A DNA stretch of 64,000 bases from Moringa oleifera (taxonomy: Eukaryota > Streptophyta > Magnoliopsida > Brassicales > Moringaceae). The notes beneath the pieces are model-generated. The model was not told the origin of the DNA, searched no databases, and saw only the letters and a program-made list of their open reading frames with translations. Made by a program: the position numbers and the translations under genes. The stretch is from positions 186,001 through 250,000 of the forward strand of contig JAJFZO010000272.1 of the NCBI GenBank assembly GCA_021397835.1, given 5' to 3'. Below are positions 52,201-64,000 of this stretch, piece after piece (the stretch's first letter is position 1; every line of letters starts with the position of its first letter).

Positions 52201-55200
52201 CTTGCCAACAGTAGTAGCAACGTAGCAGTTACGTCCCTTCAATGTTGGCACGATGGTCTACTAGCACCAACGATTTCTTCACAATAGTCATTAGGGTCTC
52301 TTAATGTCAATCCATGCTACTACGACATCATGAAGCTCCTCTAGTGCATGCCCTCGCGCCAACCTATGCTAGTGACAATCATTACACCATCGTTAGGGGA
52401 ACACAACGCAAATCTTTACCAATACCAGCAGTTGTCTCTAGGTCATTGCATAGCTCCCTAATGCTGGCCCTCGTCTCTACCAGTGGTGACGACTACCCCA
52501 ACATTAGTCCTTGGGCTCTTCCAACAACTAAAACTATCATGAAGTCATCGCTAGTGTCCCCCGATTCTGGCTTTGGTGTCTATCGACATGAGCAACTGCC
52601 TGCAAAAATATCAAAAAAGTCTCTTGGTTGGCCTCGTGCTGACATCGGTGTTTGCCAATACCACCACCTATCTTGTAGTAGTTGTGTAGTCTTTGGTTCC
52701 CCCAAACATGGAGCGAGCATCTCCCAGCATCAATAACTCTTTCGCAGTAGTTTTTGGGCTTTTCCAGTACATGTGAAAGTCATGCGGTCGTCGTTAGTCT
52801 CCTCGATGTTGGCATTGGCGTCTGTCGACATGATCAGTTGCTCGCAGCAATAGCAAGGATGTCTTTTGGTTTACCTAGTGCTGGCATCGACATGAGCCAA
52901 CACCAATTGCTATCCGACAATAGTAGTTGGGCCATTGTTAGGTTCCCTAAAAACAAGCGCGAGCATTTACCTGCCTCAACGATCTCCCAACAGCCGTCCC
53001 TAGGTTCTCCTAACGCCAACAACGACAGCCATTGGGCAATCATTATGGCAACCGAGCATAGATGGTTGGTAGCTTTGGTGACTATCGTTGGATCTTCGCT
53101 GAGTTTCCTTTGTGCTAGCACTAGCATCTACCAGCATGAATGACTACCTAACAACAGTCATTAGTCTTAACCAACGCGAGTCACTATCATTGCGTTGCCG
53201 CTAGCTTGCCCCGATGCTAGTCCTTAGGTTCCTCTTATTCTGATGTCATCATTTGCCAACACTAGTAACCACCCTGCAATGATAGCTCGGTAGTCGTTGT
53301 TCCTTGAAAGATGGCACGAGTGTCTGCTAGCACCAGCGACATTTGTGCATAAGTTTTTGGGCTCTATCGGTGCCCATTACTACTACTACGTCATCGTTGG
53401 GCTCCTTCTGTGGTTGCCTTCATGTTTACCTGTGCCAATAACTGCCACCGAACTAATGCTAGGAAAACCCAATGATGATATCTACTAACACCCGTGACTG
53501 TGACTAGGTCATTGCTGAGCTTCTCTAGCACTGACACTGCGATCTACTAGTGCGTGTGATTGCCCGACAATAATTATTGGGTTGTCCTAAATCTAGTGAC
53601 TATCAAAGCATCATCCCAGGGCTGCCCTAGTTTTGGCACTAGCATTTCCCAATGCCTTCTTCTGCCAGCACCTAGAACTACCCCGCAATAAAAGCTCAAT
53701 AGTCATTAGGCTCTTTTAGTAATTGCCCACATATTTACTTACGCTAATGACTGCCTAGCTATTGTCGTTGGGTTCTCCCAACACCAGCGATGGTCATGGG
53801 GTGATCGTTGGGATTCCTTTTCCTAGTACTAGCGTTTACGGACACCTACAATTGCCTCGTAAAAATGATAAGGCTATCCTAAGGTTCCCCTAGCGTCGAC
53901 GTTGGTGTCTCCCCACTCCCCTCACTTCTCGGCTGCAGTAGCAAGGTAGCCATTAGGTCCCCTCAAAGTTGGCATAAGGGTCTACTAGCACTAACGACTT
54001 CATTACAAGAGTCATTGGCCTCTCCCAATGCCAAATACTACTACAATAGCATCCTTGAGCTCCTTTAGTGCCTGTGCTCATGTCTATCTACATCAGCAAC
54101 AATCATTAGGCCATCGTTGAGGGAACCCTACATAGATCTCTACCAACACCAACAGCTATGGCAAGGTTATTGCATAGCTCCCCTAGTCCTAGCACTGACC
54201 TCTACTAGTGCCAACAACAACCCAACATTAGTCATTGTGCTCTTCCATCACCTACAACTATCCTGAAGTCATCGCTAGTGTCTCTTGGTGCTTGCACCAG
54301 TGTCTGTCGACATAAGAAACTGCCTGCACAAATAGCTGAGAAGTCTCTTGGTTCACTTCGTGCTGACATGAGTGTCTCCCAACACCAACAATAGGCACGT
54401 AGTAACAGCTGTGTAGTTGTTGGTTCCTCTAATGCTAGAACAAGCATCTCACAGAACCAATAACTTTCTCGCTGTAGTTTTTATGCTTTCTTGATACCGG
54501 CAGCTGTCATGTGGTAATCGTTAGTCTACCTCGATGTTGTTACTATCGTCTATCGACATGAGCAACTACCCGTCGCAATAGCACGGGTGTCTTTTCGTTC
54601 TCCTGGTGCTAGCATTAACCTGTGCCAACACTAATAACTACACCACAAATAGTAATTGGGCAATCGTTGGGTTCTCTAGAAATAGGCGTGAGCATCTACC
54701 TGCCCAATGAATTTCCAATAGTCGTCGTTAAGCTCTCCTAATGCCAATAACGACTATGATTAGGAAATCATTGTGGCAACCCAACGTAGATGTTTAGTAA
54801 CTTTGGTGACTATAGTTGGGTCTTCGTTTAGTTTCGTTTGTGCTAGCACTGAGACCTACTGGTATCAACGACCGCGTAACAGCTGCCATTAGGCTCCATC
54901 AATGCGAGCAACTATTATTGCATCATCACTAGTCTACCTCGGTGCTAGGGCTATCATCTATCGATTTTTACAATAACCTCACAATAATGGTTGGGAAGTC
55001 CTTAGGTTCTTCTTATTTTGGTGCCATCATCTACCAACACAAATTATTACCTAACAATATTAACTCAGCAGTTATTGGGTTCCTTCAAAGCTGGCGCGAA
55101 TGTCTACCTGCACCAGCGACGTCCCTACATTAATTTTTGGGCTCTCCCAATGCCCACTACTACAACTATGTCGTCGTTCAACCGTTTGTATGGGTGCCTT

Positions 55201-56055
55201 CATGTCTACCTATGCCAGTAATTGCCATTGGGCAATGCTAGAAAACCTAACACTGATGTTCGCTAAGGCTCGTGGTTAGGGCTAGGTCATTGCAGAGTTT
55301 CTCTAGTATTGATGTTATGATCTACAAATGTCTATGATTGCCCGAGAACAGCTGTTAGGCTCTCCCAACACTAACGACAGTCATGGGGTGATCGTTGGGC
55401 TTCCATGGTGCTAGTACTAGCGATTATAAACACTGACTACTGCCTCACAAAAATGACAAGACTATCCTTAAGTTCCTCTTGTTTCAGCGCTGGTGTCTCC
55501 CCACTCTTGTCACTTCCTAGTAATAGTACCAACGTAGCTGTTAGGTCCCTTCAAAGTTGGCAAGAGGGTCTACTAGCACCAGCGACTTCTTCACAACAGT
55601 CATTAGGCTCTCTTAATGCCAACCACTGTTACTAGGGTATCGTTAAGCTCCTCTAGTGCATGCCTTCATGTCTACCTACGCCAGCGATAACTGTTATGCC
55701 TTCGTTAGGGGAACCCAGTGCAGATCTTTACCAATACCAGCAGTTGTCACTAGGTCATTACATCGCTCCCTAGTGCCAGCGCTCGCTTCTACTAGTGCTG
55801 ACAACTAGGCCAACATTAGTGGTTGGGCTCTTCCAACAACTAAAACTGTCATGAAGTCATCCTTAGTGTCCCCTAGTTCTGGCATTAGCGTCTATCGATG
55901 TGAGCAACTGCCTGCAAAAATATCATAAAAGTCTCTTGGTTCGCCTCATGCTGACATCAGTGTTTGCCAATGCCAACAACCGCCTCGTAGTAATTGTGTA
56001 GTCATTGGTTCCCCCAAAGTTGGAGCCAGCATCTCCTAGCACCAATAACTTTCCC
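46011..56055. repeat. Family A dimeric higher-order array I, period about 3.3-3.4 kb
   Basis: Landmark spacings alternate short and long: 47116, 48703 (1587), 50480 (1777), 52066 (1586), 53790 (1724), 55377 (1587). Every second unit lacks the same 190 or so bases around the landmark AACACCTATAACTACCCCGC. Three dimers are visible, beginning near 46020, 49390 and 52750. The first two are nearly identical over stretches I compared (for example 47380-47850 against 50758-51230); the third is more diverged. The private variant GTAACAGCTGTGTAGTCGTT occurs once per dimer. Confidence 0.82.
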
Positions 56056-57105
56056 GCAGTAGTTTTTGGGCTTTCCCAATACCAACAACAGTCATGCGAT
56101 CATCGTTAGTCTCCCCCAATGTTGGCACTAGCATCTATCGACACTAGCAACTGCCTACAACAACAGTAGGGAAGTCTTTTCGTTCCTCTAGTGCTGGAGT
56201 TGGCTTGTGCCAACACTAATAACTACCCCACCAATAGCTACTTGCCCCAACAAATTTCGAACAGTCGTCGTTAGGCTCTCTTAAGGCCAACAAAGACTTC
56301 CATTGGGCAATCATTAGGCCAACCCAGCATAGATATTTAGCAGCTTTGGTGACTATTGTTGGGTCTCCATTGAGTTTTGTTTGTGCTAGCACTAGCCTCT
56401 ACTAGCATCAATGACTGCCCAATAGCAGCCATTGGATCTACCAACGTGAGTGACTATCATTACGTCATCGTTTGGTCGCCTCAGTGTTAATACTAGCGTC
56501 TACCGATGCTAACAACAACCTTACAATAATGGTTGGGAAGTTCTTAGGTTCCTCTTATGCTGGTGTTATCATTTGCAACAATAATAACTACCCTGTAATA
56601 ATAACTCGACAGTCTGTCGCTTCCATCAAAGCTAACGTGAGTGTCTGTCAGCGATGTCCCTGCATAAGTTTTTGGGCTCTCCTAGTGCCCACTACTATTG
56701 CTACGTCATCGTTTGACTCCTTCTATGGTTGCCTTCATGTTTACCTGTGCCAGCAACTACCACTAGGCTAGTGTTAGGAAATCCCAACGCTGATGTCTAC
56801 TAAGGCCTGCAACTATAGCAAGGTCGTTATTGAATTTCTCTAGTACTAATACTACAATCTACTAGCGTCAATGATTGCCCAACAACAATTGTTAGGCTGT
56901 CCTAAATCCAATAACTATCAAAGGGTTGTTGCTGGGCTCTCCCAGTGTTGGCATTAGCGTTTCCCAATGTTGTCTTCTATTAACTCTTATAACTACCCCG
57001 CAAGAAATGCTCAATAGTGATTTGGCTCTTTTAGTGCTTGGCCTTGCATCTAACCTAAACTAGTGATTGCCTAGCTGTAGTCCTTAGGTTCTCCTAACAC
57101 CAGTG
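56056..57105. repeat. Family A, transition between two dimeric arrays
   Basis: Ordinary family A landmarks in the usual order (GCATAAGTTTTTGGGC near 56655, GGAAATCCCAACGC near 56778). It does not carry the private variants of the dimers to its left. No gene seen. Confidence 0.6.
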
Positions 57106-57240
57106 ACATTCATGGGGTGATTGTTGGGCTTCCCTGGTGCTAGTACTAGTGTTTATAGACATCGACATCTCCCTCGCGTCTACCTATGCCAGTAACTGCC
57201 TCGCTATAGTCGTTGGGCTCACCTAACACTAGCGACGGTC
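57106..57240. repeat. Local tandem duplication of about 129 bp
   Basis: The landmark CATTCATGGGGTGATTGTTG at 57106 recurs as ACGGTCATGGGGTGATCCTT at 57235, both followed by GTGCTAGTACTAGTGTTTA. The join lies near CGACATCTCCCTCGCG. Confidence 0.7.
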
Positions 57241-60219
57241 ATGGGGTGATCCTTGGGCTTCCTTAGTGCTAGTACTAGTGTTTACAAACACTGGCAACTG
57301 CCTCGCATAAATGACAGGGCTATCCCTAAGTTCCCCTAGTGTTGGCGCTGATGTCTCCTAACACCCGTAACTACCCAGCGGTAGTAGCAAGGCAGCTGTT
57401 TGGTCCCCTCAAAGTTGACTCGAGAGTCTACTAGCACCATCGACTTCTTCACAACAGTCATTGGGTTCTCCTAATGCTAACCACAACTACTAAGCTATTG
57501 TTAAGCTCCTTTAGTGCTTGACCTCGCGTCTACCTATGGCACCGATAACCATCAGGCCATTGTTAGGTGAACCCAGCGTAAATCTCTATCGATACTAGTA
57601 GATGTCACCAGGTCATTGTATAGCTCCCCCAGTGCTGGCACAAGCATCTATCGACATGAGCAATTACCGACATGAATAGCTGAGAAGTCTCTTGGTTCAC
57701 CTCATGTTGACATCAGTGTCTACCATCACCAATAACAGCCCCGCAATAGTGGCTGAGTTGTCGTTGGTTTTCCCAATGCTAGAGCAACCATTGCTGCACC
57801 AACACCCTTTCGACAGTAATTGTTGGCCTTTAACAATACCAACAATAGTCTTGAGGTCATCGTTAGTCTCCCCCGATACTAGCACTAGCATCATTCAACA
57901 TGAGCAACTGCCCGCAGCCATAGCAAGAAAGTCTTTTGGTTCACCTAATGCTAGCGTCGGCATGTGCCAACACTACCCCACAATAATAGTTGGGCAATGA
58001 TTGGGTTCCCTAAATTCAAGCGCGCGCATCTACCTGCCCTAACAACTTCCTTATAGCCGTCGTTAGGCTCTCTTAACGCAAACAACGACTGCCATTAGGC
58101 AATCATTATGATCATTCGATCGTCGTTAAGTTGTCTCGGTGCTAGTATAAGCGTCTATCGATGCTAACAACAACCCCGCAAAAATGGTTGGGAAATCCTT
58201 GGGTTCCTCTTATGCTGGTGTCATCATCTACTAACACTAATAACTAGCCCGAAACAATAACTCGGTAGTCACTGGGTTCCTTTAAAGCTGGCATGATGTC
58301 TGCAAGCACCAGTGACGTCCTTGCAGAAGTTATTGGGCTCTCTCAGTACCCACTACTACTGCTACGTCATCGTTTGACTCTTTTTATGGTTGCCTTCATG
58401 TATACATGTGTCACTAACTGCCACTAGGCTAACGCTATGGAAACCCAACGTTGATGTCTGTTAAGGCCTGCGGCTGTGGCTTGGTCATTGCTGAGTTGCT
58501 CTAGTATAGACATTGCGATCTACTAGCATATGCAATTGCTCGACAATAGTTGTTTGGCTCTCTTAAATCTAGATTATCAAAGAGTCATCGCTGGGCTCCA
58601 CCGATGTCGGCACAAGCGTTTGCCAATGTTGTATTCTACTAACACCTATAACTACTTCGCAACAAAAGCTCAAAAGTCTTTGGGCTCTTTTTGTGCTTGC
58701 CCTTGCGTCTACCTATGCCAGTGACTGCCTAGTTATAGTCATTGGGCTGTCCCAACACCAGCGACGGTCATGGGGCGATCCTTGGGCTTCCCTAGTGCTA
58801 GTACTAGCATTTACAGATGTCGATAACTGCCTCACAAAAATGATAGGGTTGTCCCTAAGTTCCCCTAGTGTCGGCACCGGTGTCTCCCAACACCTGTAAC
58901 TACCTAGAAGTAGTAAGAAGGTAGCCATTGGGTCCCCTCAAATATGGCACAAGGGTCTACTAGCACCAATGACTTCTTAACAATAGTCATTGGGCTCTCT
59001 CAATGCCAACCACTACTAGTAAGGCATTGTTAAGCTCCTCTAGTGCTTGGCCTCTAGTCTACCTACGCCAACGACACCCATTAGGCCATCGTTGGGCGAA
59101 CCCAGCGCAGATCTCTATCGACACCAGCACTTATCGCTGGGTCATCACATAGCTCCCCTAGTATTGGTGATCGCCTTTACCAATGCAGACGACTACCTTA
59201 ACATTAGTCGTTAGGTTCTTCCAACACCAACAACTCTCATGCAGTCATCGTTAGTATCCCCTGTTACAGGCACTAAAGCTTATCAACATGTGCACCTGCG
59301 TGCAAAAATAGCTGAGAAATCTCTTGGTCCGTTTCCTACCGACCCTAATAACTGCCTCGCGATAGTAGCTGAGTTATTGTTGGTCCCCCTAAAGTTAGAG
59401 CGAGCGTCGCAGCACCAACAACATTTTTGCAGTAGTTATTATGCTATCATAATGATAGCAATAGTCATGCGATCATCGTTAGTCTCCTCTGATACTAACA
59501 TTGGCATCTATCGACACAAGCAATTACTTGCAATAATAGCAAGGAAGTCTTTTGGTTCACCTAATGCTTGCATCGGCATGTGCTAACACTAATAACTATC
59601 CCATAATAGCAGTTGGGCAATGATGGGGTCCCCTAAAATCAAGTGCGAGCATCTATCTGCCTCAACGACTTCCCAACAACTATTGTTAGGCTCTTTAAAT
59701 GTAAACAATGACTGCCATTAAGTAATCATTGGGCAAACCCAGCGTAAATGTTTTGTAGCTTTAACGACTATTGTTGGGTCTTCGCTGAGTTTCGCTTGTG
59801 CTAGCACTAGCATTTACCAGTATCAACGACTACCAAACAGCAGTCATTGGGCTTTACCAACGCGAGCGACTATTATTCGATTGTCGCTAGGTTGTCTTGG
59901 TACTAGTACTAGCATATATCAATGCTAAAAAACAACCCCGCAATAATGGTTGGGCAATCTTTAGGTTCCTCTAATGTTGGTGTCGTCATGTGCCAACACT
60001 AACAACTACCATGCAATAATAACTCGATAGTCACTGGGTTCCTTCAAAGCTGATGCGAGTGTTTGCTAGAACCAATGACGTCCCTGTATAAGTTTTTAAG
60101 CTCTTCTAGTGCCTGCTACTATTGCTACGACATCCTTCGACTATTTCAATGGTTGCCTTCATGTTTACCTGTGTCAGCAACTGTCACTAGGCGAACGCTA
60201 GGAACACCTAACGTTGATG

Positions 60220-60263
60220 TCTATTGAGAACTACGATTATGGCTAGGTCTATTGAGAACTACG
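60220..60263. repeat. Short templated duplication
   Basis: TCTATTGAGAACTACG at 60220-60235 is repeated exactly at 60248-60263, with ATTATGGCTAGG between. Other units have a single TGTCTGCTAAGGCCCG-type sequence here, so both copies are novel to this unit. It looks like repair filler. Confidence 0.8.
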
Positions 60264-63200
60264 TTGCTGAGTTGCTCTAGTACTGATGTTATGATCTACT
60301 AGCATCTACAATTGCCCGACAACAGTTGTTGGACTTTCTTAAACCCAGTGACTACCAAAGGGTCATCATTGGGCTCCCTCGGTGCCGACATCAGCATTTC
60401 CCAATGCCATCTTTCGCCAACACCTATAACAACCCTGCAACAAAACTTCAATAGTCATTGGGCTCTTTTAGTGCTTTCCCTCATGTCACCTATGCCAGTG
60501 AGTGCCTAGCTATAGTCGTTGGGCTCTTCCAACATCGGCGACGGTCATGGGGTGATCATTGGGCTTCCTTAGTGCAAGTATTAGCATTTACAAACACGGA
60601 TAACTACATCGCAGAAATGACATAGCTACCCCTAGGTTCCCGTACTGTCAGCGCTAATGTCTCCCAAGATTTGTAACTACCTATTGGTAGTAGCAAGGCA
60701 GCCATTGGGTCCCCTCAAAGTTGGCTCGAGAGTCTATCGACACCATCGACTTTTTCATAACAGTTTTTGGGCTCTCCCAATGCCAATCACAACTACTAAG
60801 GTGTCATTAAGCTCCTCTAGTACTTGGCGTCGGGTCTACCTGCGGAACCGACAACCATTAGGCCATCATTGGGTGAACCCAGTGCAAATCTGTATCAACA
60901 CGAGCAAATGTCACTGGGTCATTCCATAGCTCCCCCACTACTAGCACTGGCATCTATCGACAAAAGCAACTACCTACAAAAAAAGCTAAGAAGTCTCTTA
61001 GTTCTCCTTATGCTGACAATGAGTGTGTGCCAACACCAACAAGAGCCCCGTTGGCTGAGTTGTCATTGGTTCCCCCAAAGCTAAAGTGACCATCACAGCA
61101 CCAGTTGTTGGCCTTTCCCAATACCAGCAATAGTCATACGGTCATCGTTAGTCTCCCCCGATACTAGCATTGGCATTTATTGACATGAGTAACTGCCCAC
61201 GCCAATAGCAAAGAAGTCTTTTGGCTCACCTAATGCTAGCGTCGGTGTGTCCCTAAAATGAAATGCCAGCATCTACCTACCACAACAACTTGCTAACAAC
61301 CGTCTTTTGGCTCTCTTAATGCAAACAACCATTGCCATTAGGCAATTAATCAACCAACCTAGCGTAAATGTTTAGCAGCTTTAGTGACTATCATTGGGTC
61401 TTCGCTAAGTTTTGTTTCTGCTTGCATTAGCATTTACTAGTATCAACGACTGCCCAACAATAGTCATTGGGCTATACCAACGTGAGCGACCATTATTCGA
61501 TCGTCGTTAGGTTGTCTCAGTGTTAGTACTAGCATCTATCGATGTTAATAAGAATCTCGCAATAATGGTTGGGCAATCCTTGGGTTCCTCTTACACTGTT
61601 GTCATCATCTGGCAACACTAATAGCTGCCTTGCAATAATAACTCGATAGTTGCTAGGTTCCTTCAAAGCTGATGTGAGTGTGTACAAGCACCAACAATGT
61701 CTATGCAGAAGTTTTTGGGCTCTTCCAACACCTATAACTACTGTTACGTCATCGTTCGACTCTTTTTATGGTTGCATTCATGCCTACTTATGTCAGCAAC
61801 TGCCATTAGGCTAACGCTATGGAAACCCAATGTTGATGTCTGTTGAGGCTCGTGACTGCGGGTGGGTCATTGCTAAGTTGTTCTAATATGGAAACTGCGA
61901 TTTACTAGCATCTGTAATTGCCCAACAATAGTTATTGGGCTCTCTTAAATTCAATGACTATCAAAGGGTCACGCTGGGCTCCATCGGTGCTGGCACTAGC
62001 GTTTGCCAATGTCGGCTTCTACCAACAACTATAACTACCCTGCAACAAAAGCTCGAAAGTCATTGGGCTTTTTTAGTGTTTGCTCTCGTGTCTACCTATG
62101 CCAGTGACTGCCTAGCTATAGTCGTTGGGCTTTTCTAACACTAGTGACGGTCATGGGATGATCCTTGGGCTTCCCTAATGCTAATTTTAGCATTTACGGA
62201 CACCGATAACTGCCTCGCAGAAATGATAGGGCTATCCTTAAGTTCCCCTAGTGTCGATGCCGGTGTCTCCTAACACTCATAACTACTTAGCAGCAGCAGA
62301 AAGGTGGCCGTTGGGTCCCCTCAAATTTGGCACGAGGGTCTACTAGCACCAGTGAATTCTTCACAACAGTATTGGGCTCTCCCAATGCCAACCACTACTA
62401 TTAAGCCATCATTAAGCTCATCCAGTGCTTGGTCTCTAGTCTACCTTCACCAGCGACCCTCATTACGTCATCGTTGGGCAAACCCAGCACAGATGTCTAT
62501 CGACACCAGTAGTTATCGTTGGGTCATTGTATAGCTCCCCTAGTGTTGGCGCTCGCCTTTGCCAGTGCCAACAACTACCCCAACATTAATCGTTAGGTTC
62601 TTCTAACACCAGCAATTGTCATGCAATCATCGTTAGTATCCCCCGGTGCTAGCACTAGAGTCTATTGACATGTGCACCTGCGTGTAGAAATAGTTGAGAA
62701 GTCTTTTGGTCTGCCTCCTGAGTTGTCATTGGTTCCCCTAAAGCTAGAGCGAGCATCGCAGCACCAACAAATTTCCCGCAGTAGTTATTGGGCTTTCCCA
62801 ATACAAGCAATAGACATGCAGTTACCGTTAGTCTCCCTTGATACTAGCATTGGAGTCTATCGACACGAGCAATGGCCCATGGTAATAGCAAGGAAGTCTT
62901 TTGGTTCACCTAATGCTTGCATTGGCGTGTACCAACACTAATAACTACCCAATAATAGTAATTGGGCAATGATAGGGTCCCTTAAAATCAAGCGCGAGCA
63001 TCTAGTTGCCCCAATGACTTTTCAATAATTGTCATTAAGTTCTCCTAAGGCAAACAATGACTATCATTAGGTAATCATTGGGCCAACCCAGCATAAATGT
63101 TTGTAGCTTTCGTGACTATCATGGGGTCTTCATTGAGTTTTGTTTGTGCAGCACTAGCATCTACCAATATCAACGACTGCCAAACAGCAGTCATTAGGCT

Positions 63201-64000
63201 CTACCAACGCGACCGACTATTATTCGATCATTGCTAGGTTGTCTCGGTGCTAGTATTAGCATTTATCAATGCTGAAAAACAACCACGCAATAATGCTTGG
63301 GCAGTCCTTCGGTTCTTTTTATGCTGGTGTCATCATGTGCTAACACTAACAACTAGCCCGCAATAATAACTCGGCAGTCACTGGGTTCCTTCAAAGTTGG
63401 TGCAGTGTCTACCAAAACCAATGACGTCCCTACATAAGTTTTGGACTTTCCTAGTGCCTGCTACTACTACTACGATGTCGTTCGACTTTTTCTATGGTTC
63501 CTTCATATCTACCTGGGTCAGCAACTTTCCCTAGGCAAACGCTAAGACCACCTAATGTTGATGTCTTTTGCGGCTTGCAACTGTGGCTAGGTTATTACTA
63601 AGTTGCTCTAGTGCTGATACTGTGATGTACTTGTGTCTACGATTGCCCGACAGTAGTTGCTGGGCTCTCTTAAATCTAGTGACTATTAAAAGGTCATCGT
63701 TGGGCTCCCTTAGTGCTAGCATTAGTGTTTCCCAATGCCATTTTTTGCTAACACCTATAACTACCCCGCAAAAAAAGCTCAATAGTCATTGGACTACTTT
63801 AGCGCTTGCCCTTGCATCACCTATGCAAGTGACTGCCTCGCTATAGTTGTTTGGCTCTCCCAACAATAGTGACCGCCATGGGGTGATCGTTGGGCTTCCC
63901 TAGTGCTAGTACTAGGATTTACAAACATCGACAATTGCCTCATAGAAATGATAGGGCTGTCCTCAAGTTCCTCTAGTGTTGGCATTGGTGTTTCCCAACA

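Larger units (their letters stand above)
57106..64000. repeat. Family A dimeric higher-order array II, runs off the window
   Basis: Landmarks at 57106/57235, 58764, 60541, 62147 and 63872 again alternate in spacing. Here the short member lacks a different segment of about 170 bp: the CCCCCAGTGCTGGC sub-unit joins directly to CATCTATCGAC, at about 57630-57650 and 60935-60960, while intermediate units (59151, 62540) are complete. So this dimer arose independently of array I. The array is still in progress at base 64000. Confidence 0.78.

Noticed and set aside
52314..52736. 140-codon open frame on the plus strand
   Set aside because: It is made of array sub-repeats. The same segments in neighbouring units carry stops, and no domain, start context or neighbour supports a gene. 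Other array frames (for example 59239-59586 and 39818-40144) fail the same way.
13282..64000. CRISPR-like array
   Set aside because: There are no constant repeats separated by unique spacers of fixed length, the DNA is eukaryotic, and all parts of the unit repeat.
13282..64000. rDNA spacer, telomeric or proven centromeric repeat
   Set aside because: No rRNA sequence and no TTTAGGG run is visible. A centromeric role cannot be judged from sequence alone, so I make no such call.

Overview
The window is nuclear DNA of a flowering plant. The evidence is a CACTA (En/Spm, CMC superfamily) DNA transposon with plant-type introns and plant-specific transposase domains, followed by about 50 kb of degenerate satellite-like DNA. 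I cannot name the species. I recognise no intact cellular protein-coding gene, rRNA or tRNA.

Bases 1-13281 read as one CACTA element on the minus strand. Its 5' terminus, CACTACAAAAAAACAGCC on the minus strand, lies at 13264-13281. A block of short subterminal motifs (variants of CCATGGTAA, CCGTGG and CACGG) spans about 12450-13262. The element carries two genes in the usual order, a TNP2-type transposase (2898-6515) and then an En/Spm-type second protein (about 300-2806). Both are broken by stop codons. The first has at least eight in-frame stops and one single-base frameshift in a homopolymer; the second has at least two internal stops. The far end of the element lies beyond the left edge of the window. 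Between the transposase and the terminus is an unusually long 6.8-kb leader: AT-rich DNA plus a less AT-rich island (about 9.1-11.26 kb). The island holds a 52-bp minisatellite, a 375-bp direct duplication and, on the minus strand, a promoter-like end with a TATA box and a 36-bp perfect palindrome. It could be host DNA captured by the transposon.

From 13282 to the window end (64000) there is a continuous array with no credible gene. Its basic motif (family A) is about 55-65 bp and is rich in short dyads such as GATGCTAGTACTAGCATC and CATTGGGCTCTCCCAATG. These motifs are organised into longer units of roughly 400-450 bp, and from about 21.4 kb into a higher-order unit of about 1.6-1.78 kb. A different repeat (family B, about 180 bp) occupies 14.8-18.0 kb. 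Past about 46 kb the 1.7-kb units alternate in length, giving dimers of about 3.3-3.4 kb. There are two such families, 46-56 kb and 57-64 kb, each marked by its own internal deletion. The array continues past the right edge.

The window reads best as transposon and satellite heterochromatin: a decayed CACTA element abutting, and probably inserted at the edge of, a hierarchically amplified tandem array. The array is the least explained and most interesting part. All repeat lengths and copy counts come from reading by eye and are approximate.
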